The notes below the pieces were generated by a model. The model was not told where the DNA came from and did not search any database. It worked only from the letters and a program-made list of their open reading frames with translations. 64,000 nt of DNA from contig NZ_VFSU01000017.1 in NCBI RefSeq assembly GCF_006385875.1, forward strand, positions 1 through 64,000, given 5' to 3'. The position numbers and the translations under genes were made by a program. Shown in pieces: positions 1 through 7,914 of this stretch. The stretch is from Sandaracinobacter neustonicus (GTDB lineage Bacteria > Pseudomonadota > Alphaproteobacteria > Sphingomonadales > Sphingomonadaceae). Each line of letters begins with the position of its first letter. Within the stretch, counting starts at the first letter, position 1.

Positions 1-643
1 AGATGTGGCAGACCGATTTTACCTACTTCAAGATCATCGGCTGGGGTTGGATGTACCTGTCGACCGTGCTCGACGACTTCTCTCGCTACATCATTGCATG
101 GAAGCTGTGCACCAACATGCGGGCCGAGGATGTCACCGACACGCTGGACCTCGCGCTCAAGGCCTCGGGCTGCGACAGCGCCACGGTGCTGCACAAGCCC
201 AGGCTGCTCAGCGATAACGGCCCCAGCTACATCGCCGGCGAACTGGCGGAATACATCGATGCGCAGAAGATGAGCCATGTACGCGGCGCTCCGATGCATC
301 CCCAGACCCAGGGCAAAATCGAACGCTGGCACCAAACCCTGAAGAACCGCATCCTGCTGGAAAATTACTTCCTGCCCGGCGACCTTGAGTCCCAGATCCA
401 AGCCTTCGTCGAGCACTACAACCACCAGCGTTACCACGAGAGCCTGAACAATGTGACGCCCGCCGACGCCTACTTCGGCAGGGCTCCGGCGATCATCCAA
501 CAGCGTGAAAGGATCAAGCGACAGACCATCGAACATCGGCGCTTGCAGCACCGCAAGCTCGCCGCGTAACATCAACCCCCAGACGAGGCCCGCACTCCGC
601 TAATTTACGCCGCGAGTTGCGCCAAATGTTCTGACGACTGACA
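1..643 (+). mobile_element. IS3-family insertion sequence, right-hand part
   Basis: The window opens inside an insertion sequence. The DDE transposase reading frame ends at 569 and is followed by about 75 bases of non-coding sequence. The element probably ends near 640, where a short motif (CTGACGACTGACA, 631-643) looks like the inner side of a terminal repeat, but the left end is outside the window so the repeat cannot be confirmed. The family call rests on the transposase. Confidence 0.5.
3..569 (+). CDS. IS3-family transposase OrfB, C-terminal part (DDE integrase core)
   Basis: This is the catalytic part of an IS3-type OrfB transposase, which cuts and joins DNA ends during insertion-sequence movement. 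The visible stretch holds the retroviral-integrase fold with all three acidic residues: Asp in WQTDFTY at the very start, Asp in LSDNGPSY and Glu in QGKIERWHQ, followed by the HYNHQRYHESL segment typical of the family. The reading frame begins at the window edge, so the helix-turn-helix N-terminal part and the true start lie upstream. It ends with a basic tail rich in Arg and Gln. The IS lies directly before a gene fragment at 805-1230, so its insertion may have removed that gene's 5' part. Confidence 0.9.
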   Translation: MWQTDFTYFKIIGWGWMYLSTVLDDFSRYIIAWKLCTNMRAEDVTDTLDLALKASGCDSATVLHKPRLLSDNGPSYIAGELAEYIDAQKMSHVRGAPMHPQTQGKIERWHQTLKNRILLENYFLPGDLESQIQAFVEHYNHQRYHESLNNVTPADAYFGRAPAIIQQRERIKRQTIEHRRLQHRKLAA

Positions 644-804
644 GCCCGCGACCCTCGTCACAGGCTGACAACCATGAAAAACGGAATGGCGCGCTGACTG
701 TTCCACAGCGTCGATCGTCGCCTTCACCGGAAGGGCGGCTCACGCACACCGAGAGTCTCTCTACGCTATTTCACCCGTGTGACATCAAAACTAGTTCGCC
801 GAAG

Positions 805-1230
805 GTGCGCTCACTAGCTGACGAAGCCGCGCGCTTGGAAATCAATGATTTTCCTTATGGCGCGGCGTTTCTCCTCCGAGCTTTCTTCGAGATTGTCCTT
901 ACTGACTATCTCAAGCGTAAGGCTCGCTATGGCGATGTGAAGCAATTCGTGTACGAGATTCAGGCAGCACAAGGTCGAGCGTTCACGGAAGGACAAAAGC
1001 GCAACTTTTCGCCGACGTTGGAAAACGTCCTCGACTGGCTCCTGAAGAACGATGACGCGTTTCCTGAACATGAGCGCCGCACATGTCGGCGAGGTTGTGA
1101 AAACTTCAAAGGTCACGTCAAGCGCATTAATGGCATTGTGCATGAAGATGGTATGCTGACTGGTGCTACGCAAGTTATAGATTTCCGAAACGACGTAATA
1201 CCAACCCTTCGAATACTCTTGGAACACTAG
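805..1230 (+). CDS. Hypothetical protein, probably the C-terminal fragment of a larger gene
   Basis: A 141-codon frame with a GTG as its only plausible start and no clear ribosome binding site. The product is charged and mainly helical. Its segment RINGIVHEDGMLTGATQVIDFRN is reminiscent of the small helical (HEPN-like) tails seen on ParB/Z1-type proteins in restriction islands, but I do not recognise it firmly. The frame stays open upstream of the GTG, and the insertion sequence ends about 160 bases before it, so it may be the surviving 3' end of a truncated gene. It is co-directional with the methyltransferase at 1360 and could once have been the first gene of that operon. Expression is doubtful. 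Confidence 0.45.
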   Translation: MRSLADEAARLEINDFPYGAAFLLRAFFEIVLTDYLKRKARYGDVKQFVYEIQAAQGRAFTEGQKRNFSPTLENVLDWLLKNDDAFPEHERRTCRRGCENFKGHVKRINGIVHEDGMLTGATQVIDFRNDVIPTLRILLEH

Positions 1231-1359
1231 CTGTAGATACCTAGGGAAATTCGTTTCGACTTCATGGAGGTAAGTCCAATTTGATGCAGAAAGGGGATTC
1301 TCGGACCGAAGTGCATGTGCTAAGCCGCGCCACGGGGTGACGATGCGCGCTGGCGAAGA

Positions 1360-2466
1360 ATGAGACTGGTTGAGTTGTTTTGCGGGACGGGTGGTTTCTC
1401 CCACGGCGCGCATATGGCCGGTTTTGAAGTAGCTGCGGCATTCGATCTCGACGCGACTCTCACGTCATCTTACACCGCAAATTTTCCTCATACCAATTTG
1501 GTTCTCCACGACGTTGCTGAGCTAACGGCGGAGCGGATCGAGCTCGAAGCGGGTGGGCGGGTGGATGGCATATTCGGAGGTCCGCCTTGCCAAGGCTTCA
1601 GTGCTATCGGCCGCCGCGACATTACCGACGTTCGGCGTAAACTTTTGTGGCACTTCTTTCGGTTGGTTCATGAACTTCAGCCGACTTTTTTCGTGATGGA
1701 GAACGTCCGAGGCCTCCTCTACCCAGAGAATATAGGCGAACTGGAATCTGCGATTGAACACGTCTCGGATATCTACGATGTGCCCGAACCATCGGTATGG
1801 GATGCCAGCGAATTTGGCGCCGCGACAAAGCGCCACCGACTTTTTGTCGTAGGGGTTCACAAGGATCGCGGTGAAGCCGTTACTCGGAAGGACATAGCCG
1901 TCCTAAAGCGGCCCGCCGCGACGGTACGTCAAGCGATAGTGGATATCGCCGGAGCATCCTTCGTCAAAGATGATGAAAGTGGTTTCGATTTGTGGAGGCT
2001 TCAAAAGCGAGGCCGTCCGCACGAGTACGCAAAGGCGTTACGCATAAGGCAGGGCGAGTTCGCAGGACATTTTACCGGGCATCGTACAACGCGCCATACC
2101 GACAAGGTGGTCGAGCGTTTCTCCGCCATACCTCAAGGCGGACTCGAGAGAGTGGGTCGCCATCCCCGATTGGCATGGGAGGGCTTGTGCCCAACCCTAC
2201 GGGCGGGGACAGGCGCGGATCTTGGATCTTATCAATCGGTCCGCCCGATCCATCCCGAAGAAAATCGCGTGATTACTGTTCGAGAAGGAGCGCGCCTTCA
2301 AGGTTTCCCTGATTGGCACAAGTTTCATCCGACAGTGTGGCATAGCTTCCGCATGATCGGGAACAGCGTTTCTCCGATTATGGCGCATGCAGTATTTCAG
2401 GCAATTGCTACAAAGCTCGCCGGAGTAGTTCTTCGCGACGAAGCTTTTGCGGCAGCGGCAGAGTAA
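1360..2466 (+). CDS. DNA (cytosine-5-)-methyltransferase
   Basis: A 368-residue SAM-dependent enzyme that methylates carbon 5 of cytosine in a specific DNA site. Motif I is LFCGTGGFSHG near residue 6. The catalytic Cys77 sits in GGPPCQGFSA, Glu114 in the ENVRG motif, and the AATKRHRLFVVG segment follows. Motif X-like residues (RMIGNSVSP) are near the C-terminus. The region between about 195 and 270 should hold the target recognition domain, so the specificity cannot be read off. The start at 1360 has a weak ribosome site. The next gene is a GHKL ATPase 175 bases downstream, which fits restriction-modification-like systems that pair a C5 methylase with a MORC/MutL-type ATPase. No endonuclease gene is visible in this operon. 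Confidence 0.93.
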   Translation: MRLVELFCGTGGFSHGAHMAGFEVAAAFDLDATLTSSYTANFPHTNLVLHDVAELTAERIELEAGGRVDGIFGGPPCQGFSAIGRRDITDVRRKLLWHFFRLVHELQPTFFVMENVRGLLYPENIGELESAIEHVSDIYDVPEPSVWDASEFGAATKRHRLFVVGVHKDRGEAVTRKDIAVLKRPAATVRQAIVDIAGASFVKDDESGFDLWRLQKRGRPHEYAKALRIRQGEFAGHFTGHRTTRHTDKVVERFSAIPQGGLERVGRHPRLAWEGLCPTLRAGTGADLGSYQSVRPIHPEENRVITVREGARLQGFPDWHKFHPTVWHSFRMIGNSVSPIMAHAVFQAIATKLAGVVLRDEAFAAAAE

Positions 2467-2641
2467 CGCAGGCTCGCTCATCATCTTAGCGCAGCGGGTG
2501 AGGGCGCCAATTTGGATGGCCTCAAAAGGAGTTTGACGTATTCCGAAATGGAGGGTTGCCGTATCGGGATTACAACTGGCAGATCGACGGGATCATGCAT
2601 TCCTCACGGTTTGGGGCGGATGACGATGGTAAGGAGAGTCA

Positions 2642-4078
2642 ATGCTTCAATTGGAACCGAATCAAGCACTTGCGCAACCCAGCAAGAACTTCTTCGTGAA
2701 CATGCTCGTCCGCGATATCGAGCTCGAAGACGCTTTGCTCGATCTGCTGGACAATTGTGTGGATGGCATACTTCGCACTTACGACCCTGATCTGCAGGCC
2801 GCCAAACCTTACGAAGGCTACGGCGCAAATTTCGTAATCGGACCCGAGCTCTTCCAACTGGATGACAATTGCGGCGGCATCCCGATCGAGTTGGCGCGCA
2901 AGAAGGCTTTCGCGATCGGACGACCTGACCCGATAACCGGAACGGAAGGTGTTGCCACGGTCGGCATGTACGGGATCGGCATGAAACGAGCGATCTTCAA
3001 ACTTGGTCGGGACGCAAAAGTGCGATCTTGGTCCGACACGCCCTTCGAAGTATCAATTTCCGAAGCTTGGTTAGCGAATGACGATTGGGACCCCTTGCCG
3101 CTGGAGGAAATAGCCGCAGGTGAGATTTCCGCCAGAGGAACACGGATCTCGGTCCGCAAGCTGAATTCACAGGTAAAGGATCGCTTTGCCGACAGCGCAT
3201 TCATCAACCGGCTATCGCAAGTGGTTGCCCGCCACTATGCGCTAATCATCGATAAGGGGTTTCGGATCACCGTCCGGCGTTTGGCGAGCGATCCTGTTCC
3301 CGACCCCATTCTTCCGAAATCATTTCGGCTCCTAGCATCGGAGCATGCATCGTATGCCGACGATGCAATCCAGCCTATCGTATACAAGGGTCATCTCAAG
3401 GGCGTCGATATTGAGCTGTACGCTGGGTTGTTTCGTCGATTGCCAGATGCTGACGATGACGCAAAGGAAAGCGAGGTCAAGAATAGCGTCGACGACGCCG
3501 GCTGGTCGGTCGCTTGCAACGACCGAATCGTCGTGTGGAAGGATCGCACTTGGGTAACTGGGTGGGGGGAAGGAACCACACCGAGCTTTCACAATCAGTT
3601 TATGGCTATCACCGGCCTTCTTATACTGCGATCAGAAAACCCCGCGCTCCTGCCACTAACGACAACTAAGCGCGGGATTGATCATGGCACTGAGATCTAT
3701 TCTTATGCCAAAGACATGATGAGTGCCGCCACGAAAAAGCTTACCGATTTCACCAATACTTGGAAAAAATCAGAAGCTGCACTCCACACCATCTACCGCG
3801 AGGACACGGTGGCGATGTCGCTGACCGATATAAAAACTAGAGCGCCAGAACTTCCGATGAAAAAATGGCCACGCAACAAAGCAATCGAGTTTTACATTCC
3901 ACAATTCCCCGCACCGACAAGAAACAACAAGCTGTCGACTGTGAGCTTCGTTGCAGACAAGGCCGACGTGGAACTCCTCGGCGTTGTGTATTTCGCGGAC
4001 GCCAAGGCCAAGGCCAAAGATGTTGGGCGACAGGCCTTCGCATATGAACTTGCGCGCTACAAGGACGCTGCCGAATGA
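2642..4078 (+). CDS. GHKL (Hsp90/MutL/MORC-type) ATPase
   Basis: A 478-residue protein with a clear GHKL ATP-binding fold at its N-terminus: the N-box helix LLDLLDNCVDG (Asn38), the G1 motif LDDNCGGI (Asp75) and the glycine-rich lid GMYGIGMKRA (108-117). ATP binding should drive dimer closure, as in MutL and MORC proteins. The rest (about 130-478) is a transducer-like mixed domain ending in a Lys/Ala-rich stretch; I see no nuclease motif. The start has an excellent ribosome site (AAGGAG, 2630-2635). It overlaps the following gene by four bases (ATGA), so the two are almost certainly made together. Family knowledge: bacterial MORC-like ATPases occur beside cytosine methylases in predicted restriction systems. 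A role in DNA surveillance is therefore inferred, not seen. Confidence 0.85.
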   Translation: MLQLEPNQALAQPSKNFFVNMLVRDIELEDALLDLLDNCVDGILRTYDPDLQAAKPYEGYGANFVIGPELFQLDDNCGGIPIELARKKAFAIGRPDPITGTEGVATVGMYGIGMKRAIFKLGRDAKVRSWSDTPFEVSISEAWLANDDWDPLPLEEIAAGEISARGTRISVRKLNSQVKDRFADSAFINRLSQVVARHYALIIDKGFRITVRRLASDPVPDPILPKSFRLLASEHASYADDAIQPIVYKGHLKGVDIELYAGLFRRLPDADDDAKESEVKNSVDDAGWSVACNDRIVVWKDRTWVTGWGEGTTPSFHNQFMAITGLLILRSENPALLPLTTTKRGIDHGTEIYSYAKDMMSAATKKLTDFTNTWKKSEAALHTIYREDTVAMSLTDIKTRAPELPMKKWPRNKAIEFYIPQFPAPTRNNKLSTVSFVADKADVELLGVVYFADAKAKAKDVGRQAFAYELARYKDAAE

Positions 4079-5085
4079 TCGGGAAATCGATGGTTGGAGC
4101 GCGTTCGATAGACGTGTTCGATCTGGCGATCTTTGTGGATCTACTGAACCGCGTTCAGCGTGTATGTTCTGTCACCAACCACGCCTATGGAGCAATGTCA
4201 GGTTTCGCGCTAGACGATCAGCGGCGCCTATACCGCGCCCTTGGTTTGAAACGATTGCTGGCATTCAGCACAGACGTATCGCTTGCGCAACGTCAGATGT
4301 TCAACAAGCCCATCTCGGATGCTCGTAGAGTTCATGCCGATTTCGATGACATCGTATCCAATTGGCATGACCTGTTCGAGAACGAAGGTATCGAGGATAC
4401 CGACAAATTCATACTCTGGCTTCGGCGTGACGCTGCAAACAACCCCGCCAGTGGACCGCGCCAGTTTCAAGAGTTGGCCAACTCGATCGGCTTGGACGGC
4501 ATCCTGCGCATTACTCTGGAAATCGATTTCGACGTCTGGGCCGGGCCCCTGTATCGAGACAACGCAAGACTTACTGTGGCAGAACGTGAAGAGGTTGCGA
4601 GAGCTCGTGTTGAAAGCGAACTTTCAGATTTTCTGGCGCCGAGCGACTATAGCAATCCTATGGATTTGCATGCACTTTGCATCGCGGTAGCAAAAGCATA
4701 CGGCAATGCCGCCGCCGCCGGCGTTGCCGGGGCTACGGATCGGATTTTTGAACCTATGTCGGTTGTGCGCTGTGGGGCCGATCCGGTGGAGATTACGATT
4801 ACCGGCATGGTGATCCGCCCTAAAAGGAAAAAGGCTTTGCGCAACGCGATCACCGACGGCGCCTGGCCATTTGCTTCCGCCACGTGGGACGACCTGAAGA
4901 TACTTCTCGTCCCCGACCTAACTGTGCGTGAGAGGATAGAACTTGAGAAGATCGGCAACAATCGAGCGCTGGCCGTGACCAGCCTAGGTTTCGACTTGGA
5001 TGAGATCATTGGCCAAGTTGGTGTGTTCGATAGCTTCATCCAATTTCACAGATACTTGCCGACGATGATCGCTGCAGAGATGTAG
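4075..5085 (+). CDS. Hypothetical protein translationally coupled to the GHKL ATPase
   Basis: I do not recognise this 336-residue protein. Its ATG overlaps the ATPase stop codon (ATGA), so it is very probably an obligate partner. It is mainly soluble and mixed alpha/beta with no signal peptide or membrane segment. The first 120 residues are helical and charged. A middle part (about 165-200) contains DNARLTVAEREEVARARVE, followed by an Ala-rich helix, and a beta-rich C-terminal third begins around EITITGMVIRPKR. No HExxH, PD-(D/E)xK, HNH or HD motif is apparent. It might be the effector or substrate-recognition part of the methylase/ATPase system. It ends nine bases before the convergent gene at 5094. 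Confidence 0.6.
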   Translation: MIGKSMVGARSIDVFDLAIFVDLLNRVQRVCSVTNHAYGAMSGFALDDQRRLYRALGLKRLLAFSTDVSLAQRQMFNKPISDARRVHADFDDIVSNWHDLFENEGIEDTDKFILWLRRDAANNPASGPRQFQELANSIGLDGILRITLEIDFDVWAGPLYRDNARLTVAEREEVARARVESELSDFLAPSDYSNPMDLHALCIAVAKAYGNAAAAGVAGATDRIFEPMSVVRCGADPVEITITGMVIRPKRKKALRNAITDGAWPFASATWDDLKILLVPDLTVRERIELEKIGNNRALAVTSLGFDLDEIIGQVGVFDSFIQFHRYLPTMIAAEM

Positions 5086-5093
5086 CCACCAGA

Positions 5094-5885
5094 TCATATC
5101 GACGCTTTTCTTATCGGTAGCAGCAGTCTGTCTGCCAGCGGCACGTCTGTACGCTTGATCTCAAGCGATTTGTCGCCGCGATAAATCCTTTTCGCGCTGT
5201 CATTGAAGTAGCGGATCAGCCAAAGATACTTTGAAAGCACTGGCGAGGATGGTTTTAGTCCATTCGTAATTTTGATTATTTCGTCGCGTTGGGCAAGCAA
5301 CGCAGCTCGATGATCGGCTGATGAGGTAAATTGCGAGGCCTCGCGAATATAATCAACAAACCACAGCCCGTCTGCGTCATGATTCAATAGCTCTCGGGCG
5401 CGAGCGATTAAAGCACGCCCCTCCTCGCCGCCTTTGGTTTTCGCCTCAGCTCGCAACATTATTATGATCTCAGGATCAACTAGTATCCGAGGCCCCTTCG
5501 CCCACGACGATTCGAGATCGTACGCTTTTATGAAAGCCGGGCCGAAGGCTCGACCGGGCTTTATGAGAACCTCGCCCGCCGTAATGCCGCCCCGTACCAG
5601 AATTCCACTATTCATTAGATTCCATTGCGCGCGAGCGAGCTCGCTAACTTCATGGAAAAAGGCCACCGATAAATCTCTGGCACAAGGGCGAGCGCGAATG
5701 ATGCTGTCGGAAAAGGATATCAGGCTCGTATTGCCCTCGCCTGCGGCGCTTGGAGCGGCAGCGGATGCCAAAATTCGGTCCAGCATGTCAGAAATGTCAT
5801 CAGCTGTTTTCAAACCAACGATATTGCGAAACCCCATTATATCAAGAAATGTCACGACCTGTTTACGATAACCAGCCACTTCCAA
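5094..5885 (-). CDS. Class III nucleotidyl cyclase-like protein
   Basis: A 263-residue soluble protein with the outline of a class III nucleotidyl cyclase domain: VTFLDIMGF near residue 12 carries the first metal-binding Asp, ISFSDSII near 57 the second, then VRGGITAGEV and FGPAFIKAYDLESSWAKGPRIL, which aligns with the dimerisation-arm segment of adenylate cyclases. By eye, the transition-state Asn/Arg pair of ordinary cyclases is replaced by Ile and Asp, so the activity is uncertain. Stand-alone short cyclase-like proteins are found in phage-defence loci, and Pycsar pyrimidine cyclases belong to this fold, but no neighbouring TM or TIR effector is seen. The gene converges on the methylase/ATPase operon and has its own promoter region at 5886-6138. 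Confidence 0.6.
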   Translation of the reverse strand: MEVAGYRKQVVTFLDIMGFRNIVGLKTADDISDMLDRILASAAAPSAAGEGNTSLISFSDSIIRARPCARDLSVAFFHEVSELARAQWNLMNSGILVRGGITAGEVLIKPGRAFGPAFIKAYDLESSWAKGPRILVDPEIIIMLRAEAKTKGGEEGRALIARARELLNHDADGLWFVDYIREASQFTSSADHRAALLAQRDEIIKITNGLKPSSPVLSKYLWLIRYFNDSAKRIYRGDKSLEIKRTDVPLADRLLLPIRKASI

Positions 5886-6138
5886 CCCCCATTTCGAAAC
5901 TTGGTGACGCCCATGCTCTTTCGATGGAGCTTGGCATATAGAGCCATTGTGCCGAGCTCATTGATTCGACTGTAAATTCTATCGTGCGGAGTTGGAGTAG
6001 ATAGCTGAGCTGTAGGCGGTAACACAGACGTAGCCACCCTGATTGCTTCCAATCGAACGAATGGCGAGTTTCATTCGAAAGGCGCTTCTGGCCAGCGGAG
6101 ATCAATGCAAGAAACAGACGGACGTGATGGCGCACGCC

Positions 6139-7458
6139 TCACAGCTTCACTTTTTCATGCCGCTCATAAAGCCTGGTCAAATCCGCATGCGCGACCCGAA
6201 ACTGACTGCGCCGCTTGATCTGCGGTGCCGGAGATGGGGCGTTCTCCACCTTGATCGCCGGATCATAGTAGACCATGCCTGACGCAAAGGCCTTCAAAAA
6301 CAGTAGGAAGTCAGTCTGTTCGCACAGCAGGACCTGCCCGCCATAGCTATACTCGGGCGGCGGCGTGCGGAACAGCGAAGGCACATAGGCAGCCTGCGCA
6401 TGCTTTCGGTTCCAGTGCGCCATTAGTCCCTTGAAAGTCCATGAAGCTGCCACAGCATCGTTGGCATCGACGAGGCTCATGCCGCCATTCAGGTCCGTCA
6501 TCTTGCCCGAGGCCTCATCGTAGCCCGACAGCACCATGCGCAGGCCAGTCAGATGATTGGCACCTCGCTTGCAATCATAGCGCCCGCCAAAATTGAACCG
6601 GTCCGGGACCCCGGCCTGATCGGGATAGCCGAACTGCTTCAGGAATTCCGCGATGCCGCCGGTGCGGTAGATGCCGCCGGTCGGCTCGGGTGTCATCAGG
6701 GTCACCGGAGACTTCGGCCGGAAGGCCAGGAAGTCGGCGACACCATATTGCTTCACTTCCCAGCCCATGAAGTCCGGCTCGGCATAGCCATTGGGCGTGA
6801 TGCCCAGCTCTGCTTCCAGCGTGTAGCCGCCGCCGTTGCGCGCGGCATACGGAGCCTTCGTACCGTCCCTCGCCAGCTTCTGCGACCCGATCCACTGCAG
6901 TGCATAGATCCGGCGCAGTTCGCTCAACAGCCGATCCCTTGGGCTCTCCGCGCGGTCGAGCGTCAGCGGCAGTTCGAGGAAGACGCCGATTGTCGGCCAG
7001 TCGCGGGCGTTCAGTTCCCGGGCAACCGGATGTTCTGCCTCTGCCGCATAGCCCAGCACTTCACCTTCCGGTGTAATGCCCAGTATCAGTACCCGGCCCG
7101 CATCCCGGACGCGCATAATCTCTTTTGGTGCGCCGGTGCTGCCGAGCAGAAAGCCTGACAGACGAACTTCCGGATATTTCGGGTAGAGGATGAGGCCTGT
7201 GTTGGGGGCATCGTGCCCCCCGTCCCCGTCTATCCAGCTGAACCTGACGGGCGCCTTTGCCCGATCCCGGACCGCGCCGGCTATGCCAGCGTCATCGGTA
7301 TAGATCTCGCCGTGGGGGATAATGTTGAGCGCTGAGAAGTCGCCGCCAAGATAGACCTGATTCTTGGAATTGTCGTTTGGGGCAAGTTTCTTGGCATAGA
7401 TGCGGGAGGCGCCGTGATGGCGCATCAGATCCAGCAACTGTGCAAGTGACGCGACCAA
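6139..7458 (-). CDS. MvaI/BcnI-family type II restriction endonuclease
   Basis: A 439-residue protein resembling the MvaI/BcnI restriction enzyme family, which are monomeric nickases that cut both strands of short CC(W/S)GG-type sites in turn. The family-like segments are KNQVYLGGDFSALNIIPHGEIYTD near residue 35 and the central block around residues 200-260 with LEAELGITPNGYAEPDFMGWEVKQY, where the acidic residues and Lys (E..PDF..WEVK) form the PD-(D/E)xK-like catalytic centre. Length is larger than MvaI (about 250 residues), with an extra N-terminal domain. It follows vsr with no gap (stop 7459, start 7458) and is the last gene of an operon with a Dcm-type methylase. Expected specificity is CCWGG or CCSGG; this is inference. 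Confidence 0.85.
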   Translation of the reverse strand: MVASLAQLLDLMRHHGASRIYAKKLAPNDNSKNQVYLGGDFSALNIIPHGEIYTDDAGIAGAVRDRAKAPVRFSWIDGDGGHDAPNTGLILYPKYPEVRLSGFLLGSTGAPKEIMRVRDAGRVLILGITPEGEVLGYAAEAEHPVARELNARDWPTIGVFLELPLTLDRAESPRDRLLSELRRIYALQWIGSQKLARDGTKAPYAARNGGGYTLEAELGITPNGYAEPDFMGWEVKQYGVADFLAFRPKSPVTLMTPEPTGGIYRTGGIAEFLKQFGYPDQAGVPDRFNFGGRYDCKRGANHLTGLRMVLSGYDEASGKMTDLNGGMSLVDANDAVAASWTFKGLMAHWNRKHAQAAYVPSLFRTPPPEYSYGGQVLLCEQTDFLLFLKAFASGMVYYDPAIKVENAPSPAPQIKRRSQFRVAHADLTRLYERHEKVKL

Positions 7459-7911
7459 CTATCCGCCCCTGATTGTGATTGTCTGTTCACCCGTCTGTAT
7501 CCAGGCGGCCAGTCGCTGCATAGCATCCCCGAAGTCGGGTCTGGTCCGGCCCTTCAGTGCACACTCCCAGACTGTTGCAACACGCCAGCCCGCATCCCGC
7601 AGTGCCTGTGTCGACCTTTCGTCATTCACGACATTGCGGCCGATCTTCTCGCGCCAGAACTCCTGCCGCGTGGCCGGCCATCGGAACAGATGGCAGTCAT
7701 GCTGATGCCAGAAGCAGCCGTGAACGAAAACAACCGCCCTGTGTCGGGGGAAGACAAGATCGGGCTTCCCGGGAAGCTGTTTTGCATGCAGCCGGTAGCG
7801 CAGCCCGGCCGCATGGAGCGCTTTGCGGATCAGCAGCTCAGGTCTGGTATCCCGTCCTTTAACAGCCGCCATATTCCGGCTGCGGGTCGCTGCGTCGTGA
7901 ACGTCCGCCAC
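7459..7911 (-). CDS. vsr: Very short patch repair endonuclease (T:G mismatch nickase)
   Basis: A 150-residue Vsr protein, the normal family length. Vsr nicks 5' of the T in T:G mismatches that arise when 5-methylcytosine deaminates, protecting methylated sites. The sequence shows the conserved start region TRSRNMAAVKGRDTRPELLIRKALH, catalytic Asp51 in GKPDLVF and the zinc-binding segment VFVHGCFWHQHDCH (63-74). It sits between the methylase and the restriction enzyme and overlaps neither. Its presence supports the view that the neighbouring methylase makes 5-methylcytosine. Confidence is high because motif order and length match. Confidence 0.95.
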   Translation of the reverse strand: MADVHDAATRSRNMAAVKGRDTRPELLIRKALHAAGLRYRLHAKQLPGKPDLVFPRHRAVVFVHGCFWHQHDCHLFRWPATRQEFWREKIGRNVVNDERSTQALRDAGWRVATVWECALKGRTRPDFGDAMQRLAAWIQTGEQTITIRGG

Positions 7912-7914
7912 ACC

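Noticed and set aside
814-1413. 199-codon minus-strand frame over the fragment at 805-1230
   Set aside because: The plus-strand reading is more protein-like and co-directional with the methylase; the minus frame overlaps the methylase start.
1360-5885. A complete Pycsar system
   Set aside because: A cyclase-like gene is present, but it converges on the other genes and no TM or TIR effector is encoded next to it.
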